A stretch of DNA of 64,000 nt from Planctomycetaceae bacterium (GTDB lineage: Bacteria; Planctomycetota; Planctomycetia; Planctomycetales; Planctomycetaceae), in contig JAKFWA010000054.1 of assembly GCA_021732995.1 (NCBI GenBank), positions 124,001 through 188,000 on the forward strand, written 5' to 3'. The position numbers and the translations under genes were made by a program. This document shows positions 50,632 through 61,200 of this stretch, piece by piece (position 1 is the first letter of the stretch; each line of letters opens with the position of its first letter). Under the pieces are notes generated by a model, which had not been told where the DNA came from, searched no databases, and saw only the letters and a list, made by a program, of their open reading frames with translations.

Positions 50632-52140
50632 CTAGCGGATCTTCTGGTCGGGCAGTTCCGCTTTGACGCCTTCGTCGAGCGGCATTTTGTCTTCCACGAT
50701 CCCCGTGCTGACCGTCAGCCGTTGAAGTTCGGCCTGCAACTCTTTGATCCTGGCCGCGTGTTGCGGATCGTTGATCAGGTTGCGCCGTTCCTCGGGATCG
50801 GCGGAGAGATGATACAGCTCGCCCATGTGGCGGTCAGGTTTGCCATCGCCGTGCGGATAATGGATGTACTTCCAGGCGGCCGTACGAACCCCGCGCACGT
50901 TGGGCGTGTACGGGAACTGTTTCTCGTAGTTGTAGTGATAGAAGAACGAGCGGCGCCAGTCGGGATCGCCTCCCTGAACGAGCCTCTTCCACGATCGGCC
51001 GTGCAGGCCAGCTGGTACTTGAGAGCCGCAGAGTTCCAGCAGACTCGGTGCCATGTCCACGGTGAGGACTTGCTCTGAGACTGATTTGGGATGAGCAGGA
51101 TCGACCAGTTTCGGATAGCGCACGATCAGCGGAATGCGAATGCTGGCTTCGTGCATGGTGCGTTTGTCGACCATGCCGTGCTCACCGTTCAATAGACCAT
51201 TGTCGCCCATGAAGACGAAAATGGTGTTGTCGAGTTGTCCCGATTTTTCCAGCAGGGCATACAGCCGCCCGACGCTGTCGTCGACGGACAGGATGGTACC
51301 CCAGTAGGCACGGGTCATCGCCGCGAAATCCTTCACCGCTTCCGGGCGGGTGTCAGGAAATTTCTTGCGCCATTCGAACAGCGGGCCATAGATGCCGTGC
51401 CAAGTTGTCAGACGATGTTTAATCCAGGCGGGCTTGTCGTCGAGTTTAAACGCGGTGTCCGGGTACTGGATGTCGACGTTGTCGAAGGCATGCTCGTACT
51501 TCTTCTCGGGGAAGTAGAAGCTGTGCGGGGCCTTGTGGCCGAGCATCAGCACGAACGGCTTCGTGCGTGATCTTTGCAGCCAATCAGCGGCTAGATCGGT
51601 TACGACATGTGTGTAGTAGCCCGGCAGAACCTTGCGTTCGCCATCCACATTGAACTCGGTGTCGAAGTACTTCCCCTGACCTTTGTGGGTGGCGAAGTAG
51701 TCGAAACCGGGACGCTTTTCATCGTTGTCCTCGCCCATGTGCCATTTGCCGATGTAACCGGTTTCGTAACCGGCCGCTTGCAGCAGCTTGGGGAAGCTCG
51801 GCAGCGGGGCAGGGTACTCGGTGAAGTTGTTGGTGACTCCGTGAGCATGCGCGTACAGGCCGCTCAGAATCGAAGCCCGGCTCGGCGAGCACAGCGACGT
51901 CGTACAGAACGTGTTCTGGAAGTGGACACCCTCTTTCGCCAAACGATCGATGTTGGGCGTCTTCACATACTTGTTGCCCGAGCAGCTCAGGGCATCCCAG
52001 CGCAAATCGTCGCACAAGATGAACAGCACGTTCGGGCGATCTTGCGCGGATGCCGATTGGGAACCGGCCAATAGCACCATTGCCGCGACGAATGCGAGCG
52101 CACGAACGAGTTTCAATCCAAGTGACCGGGAAGAACGCAT
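50632..52140 (-). CDS. Secreted sulfatase (formylglycine-dependent)
   Basis: A 502-residue type I sulfatase. After a signal peptide (about 1-33) the metal site [13 protein letters not shown] (D44-D45) and the formylglycine motif C84-S-P-S-R in [13 protein letters not shown] are present; further conserved parts are [29 protein letters not shown] and [15 protein letters not shown]. The likely substrate is a sulfated polysaccharide or its fragments, common food of planctomycetes. ATG 52140 begins the signal peptide. No maturation enzyme is adjacent. It is the first gene of an operon with the isomerase downstream. Confidence 0.95.
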   Translation of the reverse strand: MRSSRSLGLKLVRALAFVAAMVLLAGSQSASAQDRPNVLFILCDDLRWDALSCSGNKYVKTPNIDRLAKEGVHFQNTFCTTSLCSPSRASILSGLYAHAHGVTNNFTEYPAPLPSFPKLLQAAGYETGYIGKWHMGEDNDEKRPGFDYFATHKGQGKYFDTEFNVDGERKVLPGYYTHVVTDLAADWLQRSRTKPFVLMLGHKAPHSFYFPEKKYEHAFDNVDIQYPDTAFKLDDKPAWIKHRLTTWHGIYGPLFEWRKKFPDTRPEAVKDFAAMTRAYWGTILSVDDSVGRLYALLEKSGQLDNTIFVFMGDNGLLNGEHGMVDKRTMHEASIRIPLIVRYPKLVDPAHPKSVSEQVLTVDMAPSLLELCGSQVPAGLHGRSWKRLVQGGDPDWRRSFFYHYNYEKQFPYTPNVRGVRTAAWKYIHYPHGDGKPDRHMGELYHLSADPEERRNLINDPQHAARIKELQAELQRLTVSTGIVEDKMPLDEGVKAELPDQKIR

Positions 52141-52448
52141 GCCGGAGACCTCCAATTTGTATGGCAGGCGGCATCAGACCGCGCGCACTAGCGAAACGCA
52201 AACTAAGACAGGAACGCGATAACGAGGCTGCTTGACTAAGGGGGCGCCGAGAGAATCGGGGAAAACGGAAAACATCGTCACGCGAACACGTGGCTGGTGC
52301 GGAGCGGAATCGTGCTGGTGACAGCAGGGGCCGAGCAGTTAGGCTCGACACATCGCAGCTTGGCGATGTGTGCTGTTTGAAGAAGATGCACGAAATTGTT
52401 CGTCAATTTGCGATTGAGATCGCCCTTGTCCATCAGAGGAGCTGGCAG
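52141..52448. promoter_or_regulatory. Divergent region with an inverted repeat
   Basis: 308 bases separate the sulfatase (minus) from the second DUF1559 gene (plus). A perfect 9-bp inverted repeat ACACATCGC/GCGATGTGT with a 6-base centre lies at 52348-52371, 77 bases before the DUF1559 start. It could be an operator or an mRNA hairpin; no other gene is seen. Confidence 0.5.
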
Positions 52449-53435
52449 ATGCAGCGTGGAGTGCGGGTGAAGCGGCGTGGATTTACCTTGATCGAGTTGC
52501 TGGTCGTTATCGCGATTATCGCGGTGCTGGTGGCGTTGCTGCTGCCGGCGGTGCAGCAGGCCCGCGAGTCAGCGCGACGCACTCAGTGCCGCAACAACCT
52601 CAAGCAGATCGGGCTGGCGATCTTTAATTATGAAGAGATGACCGGTTGCTTTCCGGCCTCGGCTCTTCCGTCGCGAGGACCGGGAACCTGGGCGTGGGGG
52701 CCTGCCTGGGCGGTCGCAGTGATGACTTTCATGGACCAGGAGGGGCTCCGTGGTGCTTACGATTTTCACGGTGTGAATAGCATTCACACGGGGCTCGTAT
52801 ATACGGGCTACAACGTCGATAACGGTCGTCTGTTGAGTGGTCTCCGGATGAGCTGGATGTTCTGCCCTTCGTCACCAGTCAACAAAATGGGGCTGCTGGG
52901 CCAAACCACGCCAGCCAATGGAGTGCAATCGATTACCTACACCGCCGTGACTGGGGCGAGTAATCACTCGTCGACAGTGAACTACGACGCCAACACGAAC
53001 ATTCATGCGGCAACGGGCCGACAATCAACCGGTGGCGTTCTGATTCCTTTTCGGTGCTTGAAGATGCGTGACGTGACGGACGGAACGTCATCAACCATCC
53101 TGGTTGGCGAGCAATCCGACTTCTGCGTGCGGTCTGATGGGTCGCTCGTGGACTGCCGCAGCGATCATGGCCACGGCTTCCCGATGGGGGTTGCGTTCAC
53201 CGACACACGATACTTCAACAGCACAACGGTTCGGCATCCCGTGAATACGAAGTCTTACACGGCCACTGGGGTTGTCTTCTACGGAGCGAATAACCCCATT
53301 CAGTCGGCGCACCATGGTGGTGCTCACGTCTTGCTCGGCGATGGCTCGGTGCGATTTCTCAGCGAGTCTTTGAACTTGCAGACGTTCTACGATCTCAGCA
53401 ACCGAGACGACTCGAACCCGATAGGCGACTTCTGA
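52449..53435 (+). CDS. DUF1559 prepilin-like protein, copy 2
   Basis: A 328-residue paralogue of the protein at 45463. The prepilin leader ([15 protein letters not shown]) and the following helix have nearly the same amino acids as copy 1, but with many synonymous base differences. The middle diverges, and the C-terminus has [20 protein letters not shown], the DUF1559 H-x-DG signature. Cysteines are scattered. GAGGA 8 bases upstream supports ATG 52449. The lipoprotein gene at 53546 follows in the same direction, forming a DUF1559-lipoprotein pair like the one at 45463-46957 but in reverse order. Confidence 0.92.
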   Translation: MQRGVRVKRRGFTLIELLVVIAIIAVLVALLLPAVQQARESARRTQCRNNLKQIGLAIFNYEEMTGCFPASALPSRGPGTWAWGPAWAVAVMTFMDQEGLRGAYDFHGVNSIHTGLVYTGYNVDNGRLLSGLRMSWMFCPSSPVNKMGLLGQTTPANGVQSITYTAVTGASNHSSTVNYDANTNIHAATGRQSTGGVLIPFRCLKMRDVTDGTSSTILVGEQSDFCVRSDGSLVDCRSDHGHGFPMGVAFTDTRYFNSTTVRHPVNTKSYTATGVVFYGANNPIQSAHHGGAHVLLGDGSVRFLSESLNLQTFYDLSNRDDSNPIGDF

Positions 53436-53545
53436 AGTGAACCTGCTCGCCGCCGATGCATGCTTGTGCCGCGCGCGGCTACTTCGACGACAGATATATA
53501 CTTACTCGAATGAGAACCACAGGGATGTCCTACGATGTTTTGTGC

Positions 53546-54004
53546 ATGAACCGCAGTCATCCCTTGTGTTGCTGGACCGCGGGCGTGTTGGGGTTGTTGC
53601 TGTGTGGTGTGCTCAGTGGTTGCGGAGATTCGCGACCGAAGGTCGAACGCGGCATTGTTCGTGGCACGGTCAAATTTGGCGACAAACCGGTCACTGACGG
53701 AATCGTGCGCTTTGAAAGCGCGAAGGGCGTCTCTCAAGGGGCGGAACTCGGACCAGACGGCAAGTACGAAGTGAAGACTCACGAGTCCGTCGGGCTGCCG
53801 CCCGATACGTATCAAGTCTCCATCGTGCCGCGGATTGGTCCGGCGCCGGGTGAGGTCCTACTGGTCCAAGAACCGCCTCAGGCGAGCGATGAGAAAGAAT
53901 TTCCTCACATCCCCCCGAAGGTGCGAGATTTTGCGACCAGCGGGCTCAGCATCACCGTCTCGGTTGGCGAAAACCCCGCGTTCGACTTTGATCTCTCCCA
54001 GTGA
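53546..54004 (+). CDS. Lipoprotein partner of DUF1559 copy 2
   Basis: A 152-residue lipoprotein with a hydrophobic signal and lipobox LSGC, and a beta-sandwich domain with GTVKFGDKPVTDGIVRFES...GPDGKYEVKT...LPPDTYQVSIVP, the same transthyretin-like pattern as the lipoprotein at 46511 though sequences differ. ATG 53546 (MNRSHPLCC) is one of four in-frame ATGs (53456, 53510, 53525); it gives the most compact lipoprotein signal but the true start is uncertain. It ends 4 bases into the open frame of the next gene, whose real start is 51 bases further on. Confidence 0.8.
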   Translation: MNRSHPLCCWTAGVLGLLLCGVLSGCGDSRPKVERGIVRGTVKFGDKPVTDGIVRFESAKGVSQGAELGPDGKYEVKTHESVGLPPDTYQVSIVPRIGPAPGEVLLVQEPPQASDEKEFPHIPPKVRDFATSGLSITVSVGENPAFDFDLSQ

Positions 54005-54054
54005 GTCCGCTTAGCTCACGGAGTGGGCTTTTGAATCATTCAGGGGAGTCGGTC

Positions 54055-55509
54055 ATGCGAGCGATGGCAGTGAAGTTGTGTGCTCTCGTTGTGATCCTGC
54101 TGGTCGCACCGCTGGTAAAGGCGGCCGACCCGATCTTTCGAGCGGGAGCGGCCGTGGCTGATATCACCCCGCAGAAGTGGCCGGTCGAGCTGATTGGCAG
54201 CTTCGAGCGGCGCGACGCGATGCGAGCCTGGGATCCGCTGTCAGCGCGGGCTCTGGTACTGGACGACGGGCAAACACAGCTCGGGATTGTCATCGTCGAC
54301 AGTTGTTTTTGTCCGCGATCCCTGTTCGATGAAGCGAAGCGGCGAGCTCAGGAAATCACGGGGATTAAGGCCGATCATCTCCTGATGGCGGCCACGCACA
54401 CGCATACGGCGCCGCCGTCCAAAGACCGTCGCGATAACAAGGCAGATCCGGATTACGTCGAACATTTGACGCGCGGAATTGTATCGGCGCTGCAGCAGGC
54501 TCATGCGAATCTGGCACCGGCTCATATCGCGTTCGGGAGTGCCCAGGTGCCGGAAGAGGTCCACAACCGCCGCTGGTACTTGCAACCGGGGACGATGCCG
54601 GTCAACCCCTTCGGCGAAACCACCGATCAGGTGAAGATGAATCCGCCGCGCGGCTCGAAGATTCTGGATCGGCCCTCGGGTCCGACTGATCCAGAAGTCG
54701 CGTTTCTGTCCGTAAAGACTCCCAACGGGCGACCGATTGCGCTGCTGGCGAACTACTCGCTGCACTATGTCGGCGGGCAGCCGTCCGCTGGTGTGTCAGC
54801 CGATTACTTTGGCGAGTTCGCAAAGCAACTTGCGGCCAAGTTGTTTCCGGAGGGCCAGGTGGATGCTCTGCCAGCCTTCGTGGGGATCATGTCGAATGGC
54901 ACGAGTGGCAACATCAACAACATCAACTTTCGTGAGCCTCAACCGGCTAAGCCGCCGTTTCAACAGATGCAGTTCGTTGCCGGTCGAGTCGCTGAACGCG
55001 TGTTAGAGAAACTGCCGAACGTTGACTATCGCCCCTACATGAGTCTCGGAGCAGCGCAGTCAGAATTGACCTTGAAGATCCGCAAACCCACGGAAGAACA
55101 GATCGCACGGGCAAGACGATTCCTCGACGAACCCGACGCCAAGAAGCTGCCGCCGCTGGCGAAATCCTATGCAAACCGAACGCTCGAACTGGTGGATCGA
55201 CCTGAGACCGAGACGATCGTCATGCAGGCGCTGCGCATTGGTGAGATCGGTATTACCGCGATTCCTTGCGAGACGTTTGTGGAGACCGGGCTGCGTCTGA
55301 AACAGGACAGTCCGCTGAAACCAAACTTCACGATCGAGCTGGCGAACGGTCACTACGGTTACCTGCCGACTCCTGACCATCATCGACTCGGTGGCTATGA
55401 GACCTGGCTGGGCACGAATATTCTGGAAGTCGAAGCTTCGGACAAAATCGAAGCTGAACTCCTGAAACTGCTGAGCGAGTTGAAGACGCGAGCATCAGCC
55501 GCTCGCTAG
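54055..55509 (+). CDS. Secreted neutral/alkaline ceramidase-like protein
   Basis: A 484-residue exported protein with a signal peptide (1-24) and homology to the N-terminal domain of neutral/alkaline non-lysosomal ceramidase. Landmarks are FRAGAAVADITPQKW, AATHTHTAPPSKD (probable zinc histidines), YSLHYVGG and SNGTSGNINNINF (probable nucleophile region). Related planctomycete proteins have been found in polysaccharide loci, so the substrate need not be ceramide. ATG 54055 (MRAMAVKL) has GGGGAG 6-8 bases upstream. It is followed by the ThuA and DUF58 genes in the same direction. Confidence 0.87.
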   Translation: MRAMAVKLCALVVILLVAPLVKAADPIFRAGAAVADITPQKWPVELIGSFERRDAMRAWDPLSARALVLDDGQTQLGIVIVDSCFCPRSLFDEAKRRAQEITGIKADHLLMAATHTHTAPPSKDRRDNKADPDYVEHLTRGIVSALQQAHANLAPAHIAFGSAQVPEEVHNRRWYLQPGTMPVNPFGETTDQVKMNPPRGSKILDRPSGPTDPEVAFLSVKTPNGRPIALLANYSLHYVGGQPSAGVSADYFGEFAKQLAAKLFPEGQVDALPAFVGIMSNGTSGNINNINFREPQPAKPPFQQMQFVAGRVAERVLEKLPNVDYRPYMSLGAAQSELTLKIRKPTEEQIARARRFLDEPDAKKLPPLAKSYANRTLELVDRPETETIVMQALRIGEIGITAIPCETFVETGLRLKQDSPLKPNFTIELANGHYGYLPTPDHHRLGGYETWLGTNILEVEASDKIEAELLKLLSELKTRASAAR

Positions 55510-55611
55510 GCCGGTTGCTGGTCTCGCTCGGACGCTTGAAGAACGAGCCGCGCTGCAGGAACTTCTGCCGTCGGAACTGCGAATCTGAATGACATCTGGA
55601 GAATCTTGATA

Positions 55612-56544
55612 ATGCACTGGCGATGTTGGCTCGGCGTGGCGTTGGCTGTGTTGTCCCTCGGGATTACGAGTGAGTCTCAGGGCAAGACTCCGGATGGCAA
55701 GCACAAGCTAGTACTGGTTGCCGGCCGGCCCTCGCACCCGCCGCGTATGCATGAATTCAACGCGGGCACACAACTCATGGCGAAGTGCCTGCAGAATACG
55801 AAGGGGCTGCACGTCGATGTGTCGTTGAACGGCTGGCCGAAGGATGACGCCCTGTTCGACGGTGCGGATGCCGTCGTCTTCTACATGGACGGCGGACGAG
55901 GTCATGAAGTCGTGCAGGAGAACGGTCGGCGCATGAAGTTGGTCGACGAGTGGACCAAGAAGGGCGTGGGCATCGGGTGCATGCATTACGGAGTGGAGAT
56001 TGTTCCCGATCAGGCCGGTGCTGAGTTCAAACGCTGGATCGGCGGGCACTACGAGCACATGTTCTCGTGCAATCCGATTTGGGAACCGAAGTTTGATTCG
56101 TTTCCCAAGCACTCGATCACTCAGGGCGTTGGCCCGTTTCAGGTGAAGGACGAGTGGTATTTCAACATGCGGTTCGTGGAAGGTTTCAGTGCTGCCGCTC
56201 CGGCGAAGCAGGAAGGCACTCAGTTCTGGCCGATCCTGGTGGCAAAGCCCAGCGATGAAGTTCGTAACGGTCCTTATGTCTATCCGCGCGGACCGTATCC
56301 TCACATTCAAGCGGCCAAGGGGCGCGAAGAGGCCATGATGTGGGCCGTTCAGCGAACGGATGGCGGACGCGGTTTCGGCTTCACGGGCGGTCACTTTCAT
56401 GACAACTGGAGCAACGACAACTATCGCAAGGTCGTACTCAACGCCTGCGTCTGGCTGACCGGCATGGAAGTCCCCGAGAAGGGTGTCGAGTCGTCGGTGA
56501 CTTCGGCCGATATCGACGCCAATCTGGATCCGAAGAAGAAGTAG
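55612..56544 (+). CDS. Secreted ThuA-like protein
   Basis: A 310-residue exported protein of the ThuA (trehalose utilisation) family with a class I glutamine-amidotransferase-like fold. Signal peptide 1-26 (LGITSESQG). The fold is marked by LVLVAGRPSHPPRMHEFNAG, AVVFYMDGGRGH, GVGIGCMHYGVEI (with the Cys in place of the glutaminase nucleophile) and GFTGGHFHDNW. ThuA domains are linked to sugar catabolism, and in planctomycetes often to 3-keto sugar metabolism. GGAGA precedes ATG 55612. It lies 102 bases downstream of the ceramidase-like gene and 34 bases upstream of the DUF58 gene. Confidence 0.9.
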   Translation: MHWRCWLGVALAVLSLGITSESQGKTPDGKHKLVLVAGRPSHPPRMHEFNAGTQLMAKCLQNTKGLHVDVSLNGWPKDDALFDGADAVVFYMDGGRGHEVVQENGRRMKLVDEWTKKGVGIGCMHYGVEIVPDQAGAEFKRWIGGHYEHMFSCNPIWEPKFDSFPKHSITQGVGPFQVKDEWYFNMRFVEGFSAAAPAKQEGTQFWPILVAKPSDEVRNGPYVYPRGPYPHIQAAKGREEAMMWAVQRTDGGRGFGFTGGHFHDNWSNDNYRKVVLNACVWLTGMEVPEKGVESSVTSADIDANLDPKKK

Positions 56545-56578
56545 CTGACTGCTCTGCCGCGTATCGAGAAAGAGTGTT

Positions 56579-57466
56579 GTGGCCGATCAGCCAAACTACC
56601 TGCAGCCCGAAGTGCTCGCGAAACTGACGGGGCTGGACTTGAAGGCGCGGATGATTGTGGAGGGCTTCGTAACAGGCCTGCACAAAAGCCCGTTTCAAGG
56701 CTTCTCCGTCGAGTTCGCCGAGCACCGGGAATACGTACCCGGCGACGACCTGCGGCATGTTGACTGGAAGGTGTTCGGCAAGAGCGACCGCATCTACGTC
56801 AAGCAGTACGAAGAAGAGACCAACTTCGCGTGTCATGTGGTGGTCGATGCCAGTGACTCGATGTCTTATCGATCGCGCGGCGCGGCGATGTCCAAGCTGG
56901 AGTACGCGAAGCACATTGCGGCGGTGCTGGCTTACGTCATCGTGCAGCAGCAGGACGCGGTGGGCCTCGTGACCGTGGGCGACCGAGTGCTGGATTTCAT
57001 CCGCGCGTCGACTCAGCCTTCGCATCTGAAGCAACTGCATCATGTGCTGGAGCAGGCTCAACCGGCCGGTGAAACCGCCCTTGGTCCGGTGTTGCACGAC
57101 ATCGCCGAACGCATTCGCAAACGCGGCTTGATTATTGTCCTCAGCGACTTCTTTGATGATCCGGAATCGCTGCTGCTGGGTCTGAAGCATTTACACCATC
57201 GGCGTCACGACGTCCGGCTGCTGCAGGTGATCGACCCGGCCGAGCAGGATTTTCCGTTCGAAGATCCGACGCTATTCAAGGGGCTGGAAGTACCGACTCA
57301 ACTCTTATCCGAGCCGAGATCGATTCGTCGCGCCTACCGCAACGAGTTCGATGCCTTCCTGAAAACCATTCAGCGGCAAGCGCATGATCTCAATATGGAA
57401 TATGTTCTGTTGAGATCAGACATGCCTCTGGACGCTGCTCTAACTCACGTGCTGCGAACAGCATAG
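56579..57466 (+). CDS. DUF58 domain protein with vWA-like fold
   Basis: A 295-residue cytoplasmic DUF58 protein. The core motif REYVPGDDLRHVDWKVFGKSDRIYVKQYEE is diagnostic, and a von Willebrand A-like fold follows with a MIDAS-type motif VVDASDSM and RGLIIVLSDFFDD. DUF58 proteins usually accompany MoxR ATPases and transglutaminase or vWA membrane proteins; none is next to it here. The GTG at 56579 (MADQPNYL) has GAAAGAG about 4-6 bases upstream. The role is probably in folding or metal insertion chaperoning, by analogy. Confidence 0.92.
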   Translation: MADQPNYLQPEVLAKLTGLDLKARMIVEGFVTGLHKSPFQGFSVEFAEHREYVPGDDLRHVDWKVFGKSDRIYVKQYEEETNFACHVVVDASDSMSYRSRGAAMSKLEYAKHIAAVLAYVIVQQQDAVGLVTVGDRVLDFIRASTQPSHLKQLHHVLEQAQPAGETALGPVLHDIAERIRKRGLIIVLSDFFDDPESLLLGLKHLHHRRHDVRLLQVIDPAEQDFPFEDPTLFKGLEVPTQLLSEPRSIRRAYRNEFDAFLKTIQRQAHDLNMEYVLLRSDMPLDAALTHVLRTA

Positions 57467-57578
57467 GTCTTCTCTGTCGAGTGCCGCGTCCGCTGTGTAA
57501 CGGTCTGGCGTATGTCATTCGGGCAGCGTTGAGTTCTCTGCGGGAGTTGGAAACCTGAACTTCAGAGATGGTCGCGGC

Positions 57579-58229
57579 ATGGCATCTAACGACTTAGCAC
57601 CTGATCTCGGCGCGCGCTTACGGGCCGGGGATGAAGACGTTCTGGCGGATATTCTGCATGCGCACGGGCCGCCGATTACTGCACTACTCAAGGTTCGCCT
57701 GAGCTGGCAGCTAACGACGGTGGATCTCGAAGATGTGCTGGCGACGGCCTTATTTCGGTTGTGGCAGCATCGCGAGCGATTCGATGCCTCGAAGGCGTCG
57801 CTGCGGGTGTGGTTCTTCCGTATTGCAGAGAACATAGCCCGCGATGTCTTTAAACATGGCTGGCATAAGGCCCGGCAACTTGAGCGAATCGTCGAGCCGG
57901 ACACGCTGGCCGACATCGTTGATTCTCGACCACCAGTCGTAGCGTCCGAGCCTGAGCCGGTGCTGTCGTTGCCGATTCAGCAACTGCGTGAGCTGATCGC
58001 GCTGCTGCCGGATGCTCAACGGCAGATTGTTCTGGCTGATGCGGCGTCACGTGACGGTGTCGTTCCGAGCCAGCAGCTTTCGCAGGAGTTGGGCATTCCG
58101 GCGTCGACGGTGCGTGTCTACCGGCGTCGTGCTTTGGAGCGCTTGCGCAAGGCGCTTGTGGCTGGTTCCGCGAGCGGTTCTGGCAGTGAACCGACTGCTG
58201 ACTCGCTGGATGCCGCAACGCTGTCGTGA
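57579..58229 (+). CDS. ECF-like RNA polymerase sigma factor
   Basis: A 216-residue sigma-70 family factor with region 2 (residues 20-95; LEDVLATALFRLWQHRERFD and LRVWFFRIAENIARD) and region 4 (about 135-190; LRELIALLPDAQRQIVLAD and the helix-turn-helix SQELGIPASTVRVYRRRALERLRKAL). No region 1 or 3 is seen. The C-terminal tail is Ser/Ala/Thr rich. The downstream FecR-VIT gene begins 66 bases further and carries a FecR domain, the usual partner of such sigma factors. It is probably controlled by that membrane protein and drives it. Confidence 0.9.
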   Translation: MASNDLAPDLGARLRAGDEDVLADILHAHGPPITALLKVRLSWQLTTVDLEDVLATALFRLWQHRERFDASKASLRVWFFRIAENIARDVFKHGWHKARQLERIVEPDTLADIVDSRPPVVASEPEPVLSLPIQQLRELIALLPDAQRQIVLADAASRDGVVPSQQLSQELGIPASTVRVYRRRALERLRKALVAGSASGSGSEPTADSLDAATLS

Positions 58230-58295
58230 GCGTGCAGCGCAGTCTCAAAAGTTTGGTGTGGGTTGAAGCAACCTGATACTTGGATTTGAACCATC

Positions 58296-61200
58296 ATGTC
58301 CGATGACATTTTTCGGAATCGAATAGCGGCGGCATTACGTGATCTGGACGTGTTTGAGTCCGACGCGGATATCGAGACGGCTCTGGACGCGGTTGACGTT
58401 GAGCCGCTGAGTCCTGCCGTGTCGCAGCGGATCCTGGGGCAAGTGCGCTCGCTGATCGCTGCCTCGGCTAGGCCTGCGGTGAACGGCGTGAAGGTCACGA
58501 TCGTGCGTGAGCCTTCGCAGCGGCCTGCCGAGCGTGCTCAACGCTGGATGGTAGCGGTGTGCCTCGCCGTGATGTGTGTGGCGGTGGGGTTGCTCGTTGT
58601 GGCCAGTCCTCCGGGGCGTTCAGGGTTGGACGGAGAGAATGCTGTTGTCACGGTGGGCACGCCTCCTGTTGTGGATCGGCCACCCGGCGACAGGCAGCCT
58701 CAACCCGTCGTCGAGCAACTGCACTCGAAGATTGGTGAGACGATCAGCACCGGGGCTCAGGAACGACGTCGGGTGACTCTGGATGACGGTTCAATTCTCT
58801 ACGTCAACGAACAGACGACGGTTACGTTGGCTGCGGCCCGGCGCGTGAAGCTGACCAAGGGCGAAGTCTTTGTGGAGGTTGTGCCTGCATCGCTGTTGAA
58901 GGCGTCGTCGAGCGACGATCGCTTTATCGTTGAGACGCCGAAGCGGACGGTGACTGCGTTGGGAACCAAGTTCATAGTCAAGGCAGCGGACAAGCAGACG
59001 AACGTCGTGGTGACTCAAGGCAAGGTACAGGTCAGCGGTGTGCCCGAGGTGGTGACCGCAGGTCAGGAGTTGCTGGAAGATCTGACTCAAGGAGTGTCGC
59101 CGGAACTGAAGCCCGCCAAACGATCGGCGTATGTCGTCGAATGGGTGAAGGACCTGATGCTCGCGGCGAACTCGGCGATTGTGCCCGCCAGCGAGCATGC
59201 CGGCGGTGCTTTGGTGGTGGTTGATCCGTCCGGGCAACAGATGCAGTTATCGCTGCGGAAGTTTCATGTCGACGTGCATATCGAAGATGGCTTTGCCCGG
59301 ACGACGATTGATCAAACCTACTTCAATCACACCTGGCAGCAACTGGAAGGCACGTTCAAGTTTCCATTGCCGGCGGATGCGTCGCTGTCGCGGCTGGCGA
59401 TGTACGTGAACGGCAAGCTGATGGAAGGCGGGATGGTCGAGCGTGATCATGGCCGCAATGTCTTCGAACAGATTCGACACACGCGTCGCGATCCGGCCTT
59501 GCTGGAATGGGTGGACGGCAGCACGTTCCAGATGCGGGTGTTTCCTCTGGAAGCCCGGCAAGAGAAACGCATCCTGCTGAGCTATACGCAACGATTGCCG
59601 AATGACTATGGCAAGAGCGTCTATCGCTTTCCCGCAGGTCACAATCTGGAAGGCGTGCGTGAATGGTCGACTCACATTGTGGCCAAGGGCGCGGCAGAGA
59701 AGCAGTGGCACTCGCCCTCGCACTTGCTGACATCCCGCAAAGTTGATGGCGACCTCGTGCTGGATGGCTCGGGCCAGCATGTCGAATTGAGCGACGATCT
59801 GGTTGTCGAGTTGGTTGAAACGGATGCAATCAGTGGTGCTGCTAAGTCCGCCGCGCCTCGCGTCTCCGTTTTCGAGCAGGATGGCTCCCGGTATGCGATG
59901 CTGCGGTATCGTCCCGAACTCAAGAGCACTGAGAAGCGAGGGCAACGCAACTGGATCTTCCTGGTTGAGAACTCGGCAGATCGCAACGACGTCCTGACAC
60001 GCACGCAGACCGAGGTCGTGCGTACGTTGCTGGAGAACGCCGAGCACGATGACACGTTCTCGGTGGTGCGAGCAGCCGCACGTTCGAAGCCATTTCGTCA
60101 GCGACCTGTGCCGTGCACTGCAACCAACATTCAGGCGGCGTTGAAGTTTCTGGAAGACGTGAAGCCCTTGGGAGCATTGGATCTTGAGCAGGCACTCACC
60201 GAATGTCAGCGGCATGTGCGCGGTCGAGAGGACGTCTGGCTCGTGCATCTGGGGGCTGGAGTGCCAGTCCTGGGCGAGTCGGATCCGACAGTGCTGCAAC
60301 GGCGATTTTTGAAGGACGTGCGCTATGTCGGCGTGGCTGTGGGCAAACGCTGGTCGAAGACGTTCATGCAGCCGGCTGCTTCGCGGACCGGCGGCTACGT
60401 GACTCAGATCAATCCCGATGAGAACGTCGCGTGGCGTGCCTTTGATTTGTACTCCACATTGAACGCTCCACGTTTAACGGAGATCGAACTGCGCGGCGTC
60501 GCGAATGGGGCGAACGGACCGTCGGCCGCTCAATTCCTGATCTGGTCGAACACGTTGGCTCAAGGACAGGAACTTGCCGCGATCACGCGTCTGCCCGCCG
60601 GAGTGGCGATTCCTCAGCAAGTCACCGTCAGCGGCAAGCTGAACGGCAAGGAGTTTTCCGAGTCGATGGACCTGTCGTCCGTGCCGAAATCGGAAGAGAG
60701 AACCAGTCATCTGCCGCGCAGTTGGGCTCGACTGGAGATTGATCGACTGGTGGCTCTGGGCGCGGAAGAGCACAAGCAGCAGATCATCGAACTCAGCAAG
60801 GCGATGTATGTGATGTCGCCGTTCACGTCGTTGCTCGTGCTTGAGACCGAGGCGATGTATGAGCAGTTCAAAGTAGATCGCGGTCGCAAGGATCATTGGG
60901 CGATGTATGCCGCGCCCGAGCAGATTCCCGTCGTGACCGATCATGGACCGAAACAGGCGACTCCACTGGAGAATGTTCAAGAGCGCCTGAAGCAGGCTCA
61001 AAGTCAGTTAGAAGTCACCAAGACGAATCACACTCGCAGTGTGGAAGCGAAGCGCCCGGCACGAGACATCGCACGGCTGGACCGGCTCCTGAAGTCTCAA
61101 GAGGCCGAAGTGCGACTCGTTGAAGCCGAACTCAAGCGACTGAAGCAACTCGATGGGGACGTTGTCCGCAATGTTCAACGTAGTGTGCTCTACCGTCGTC

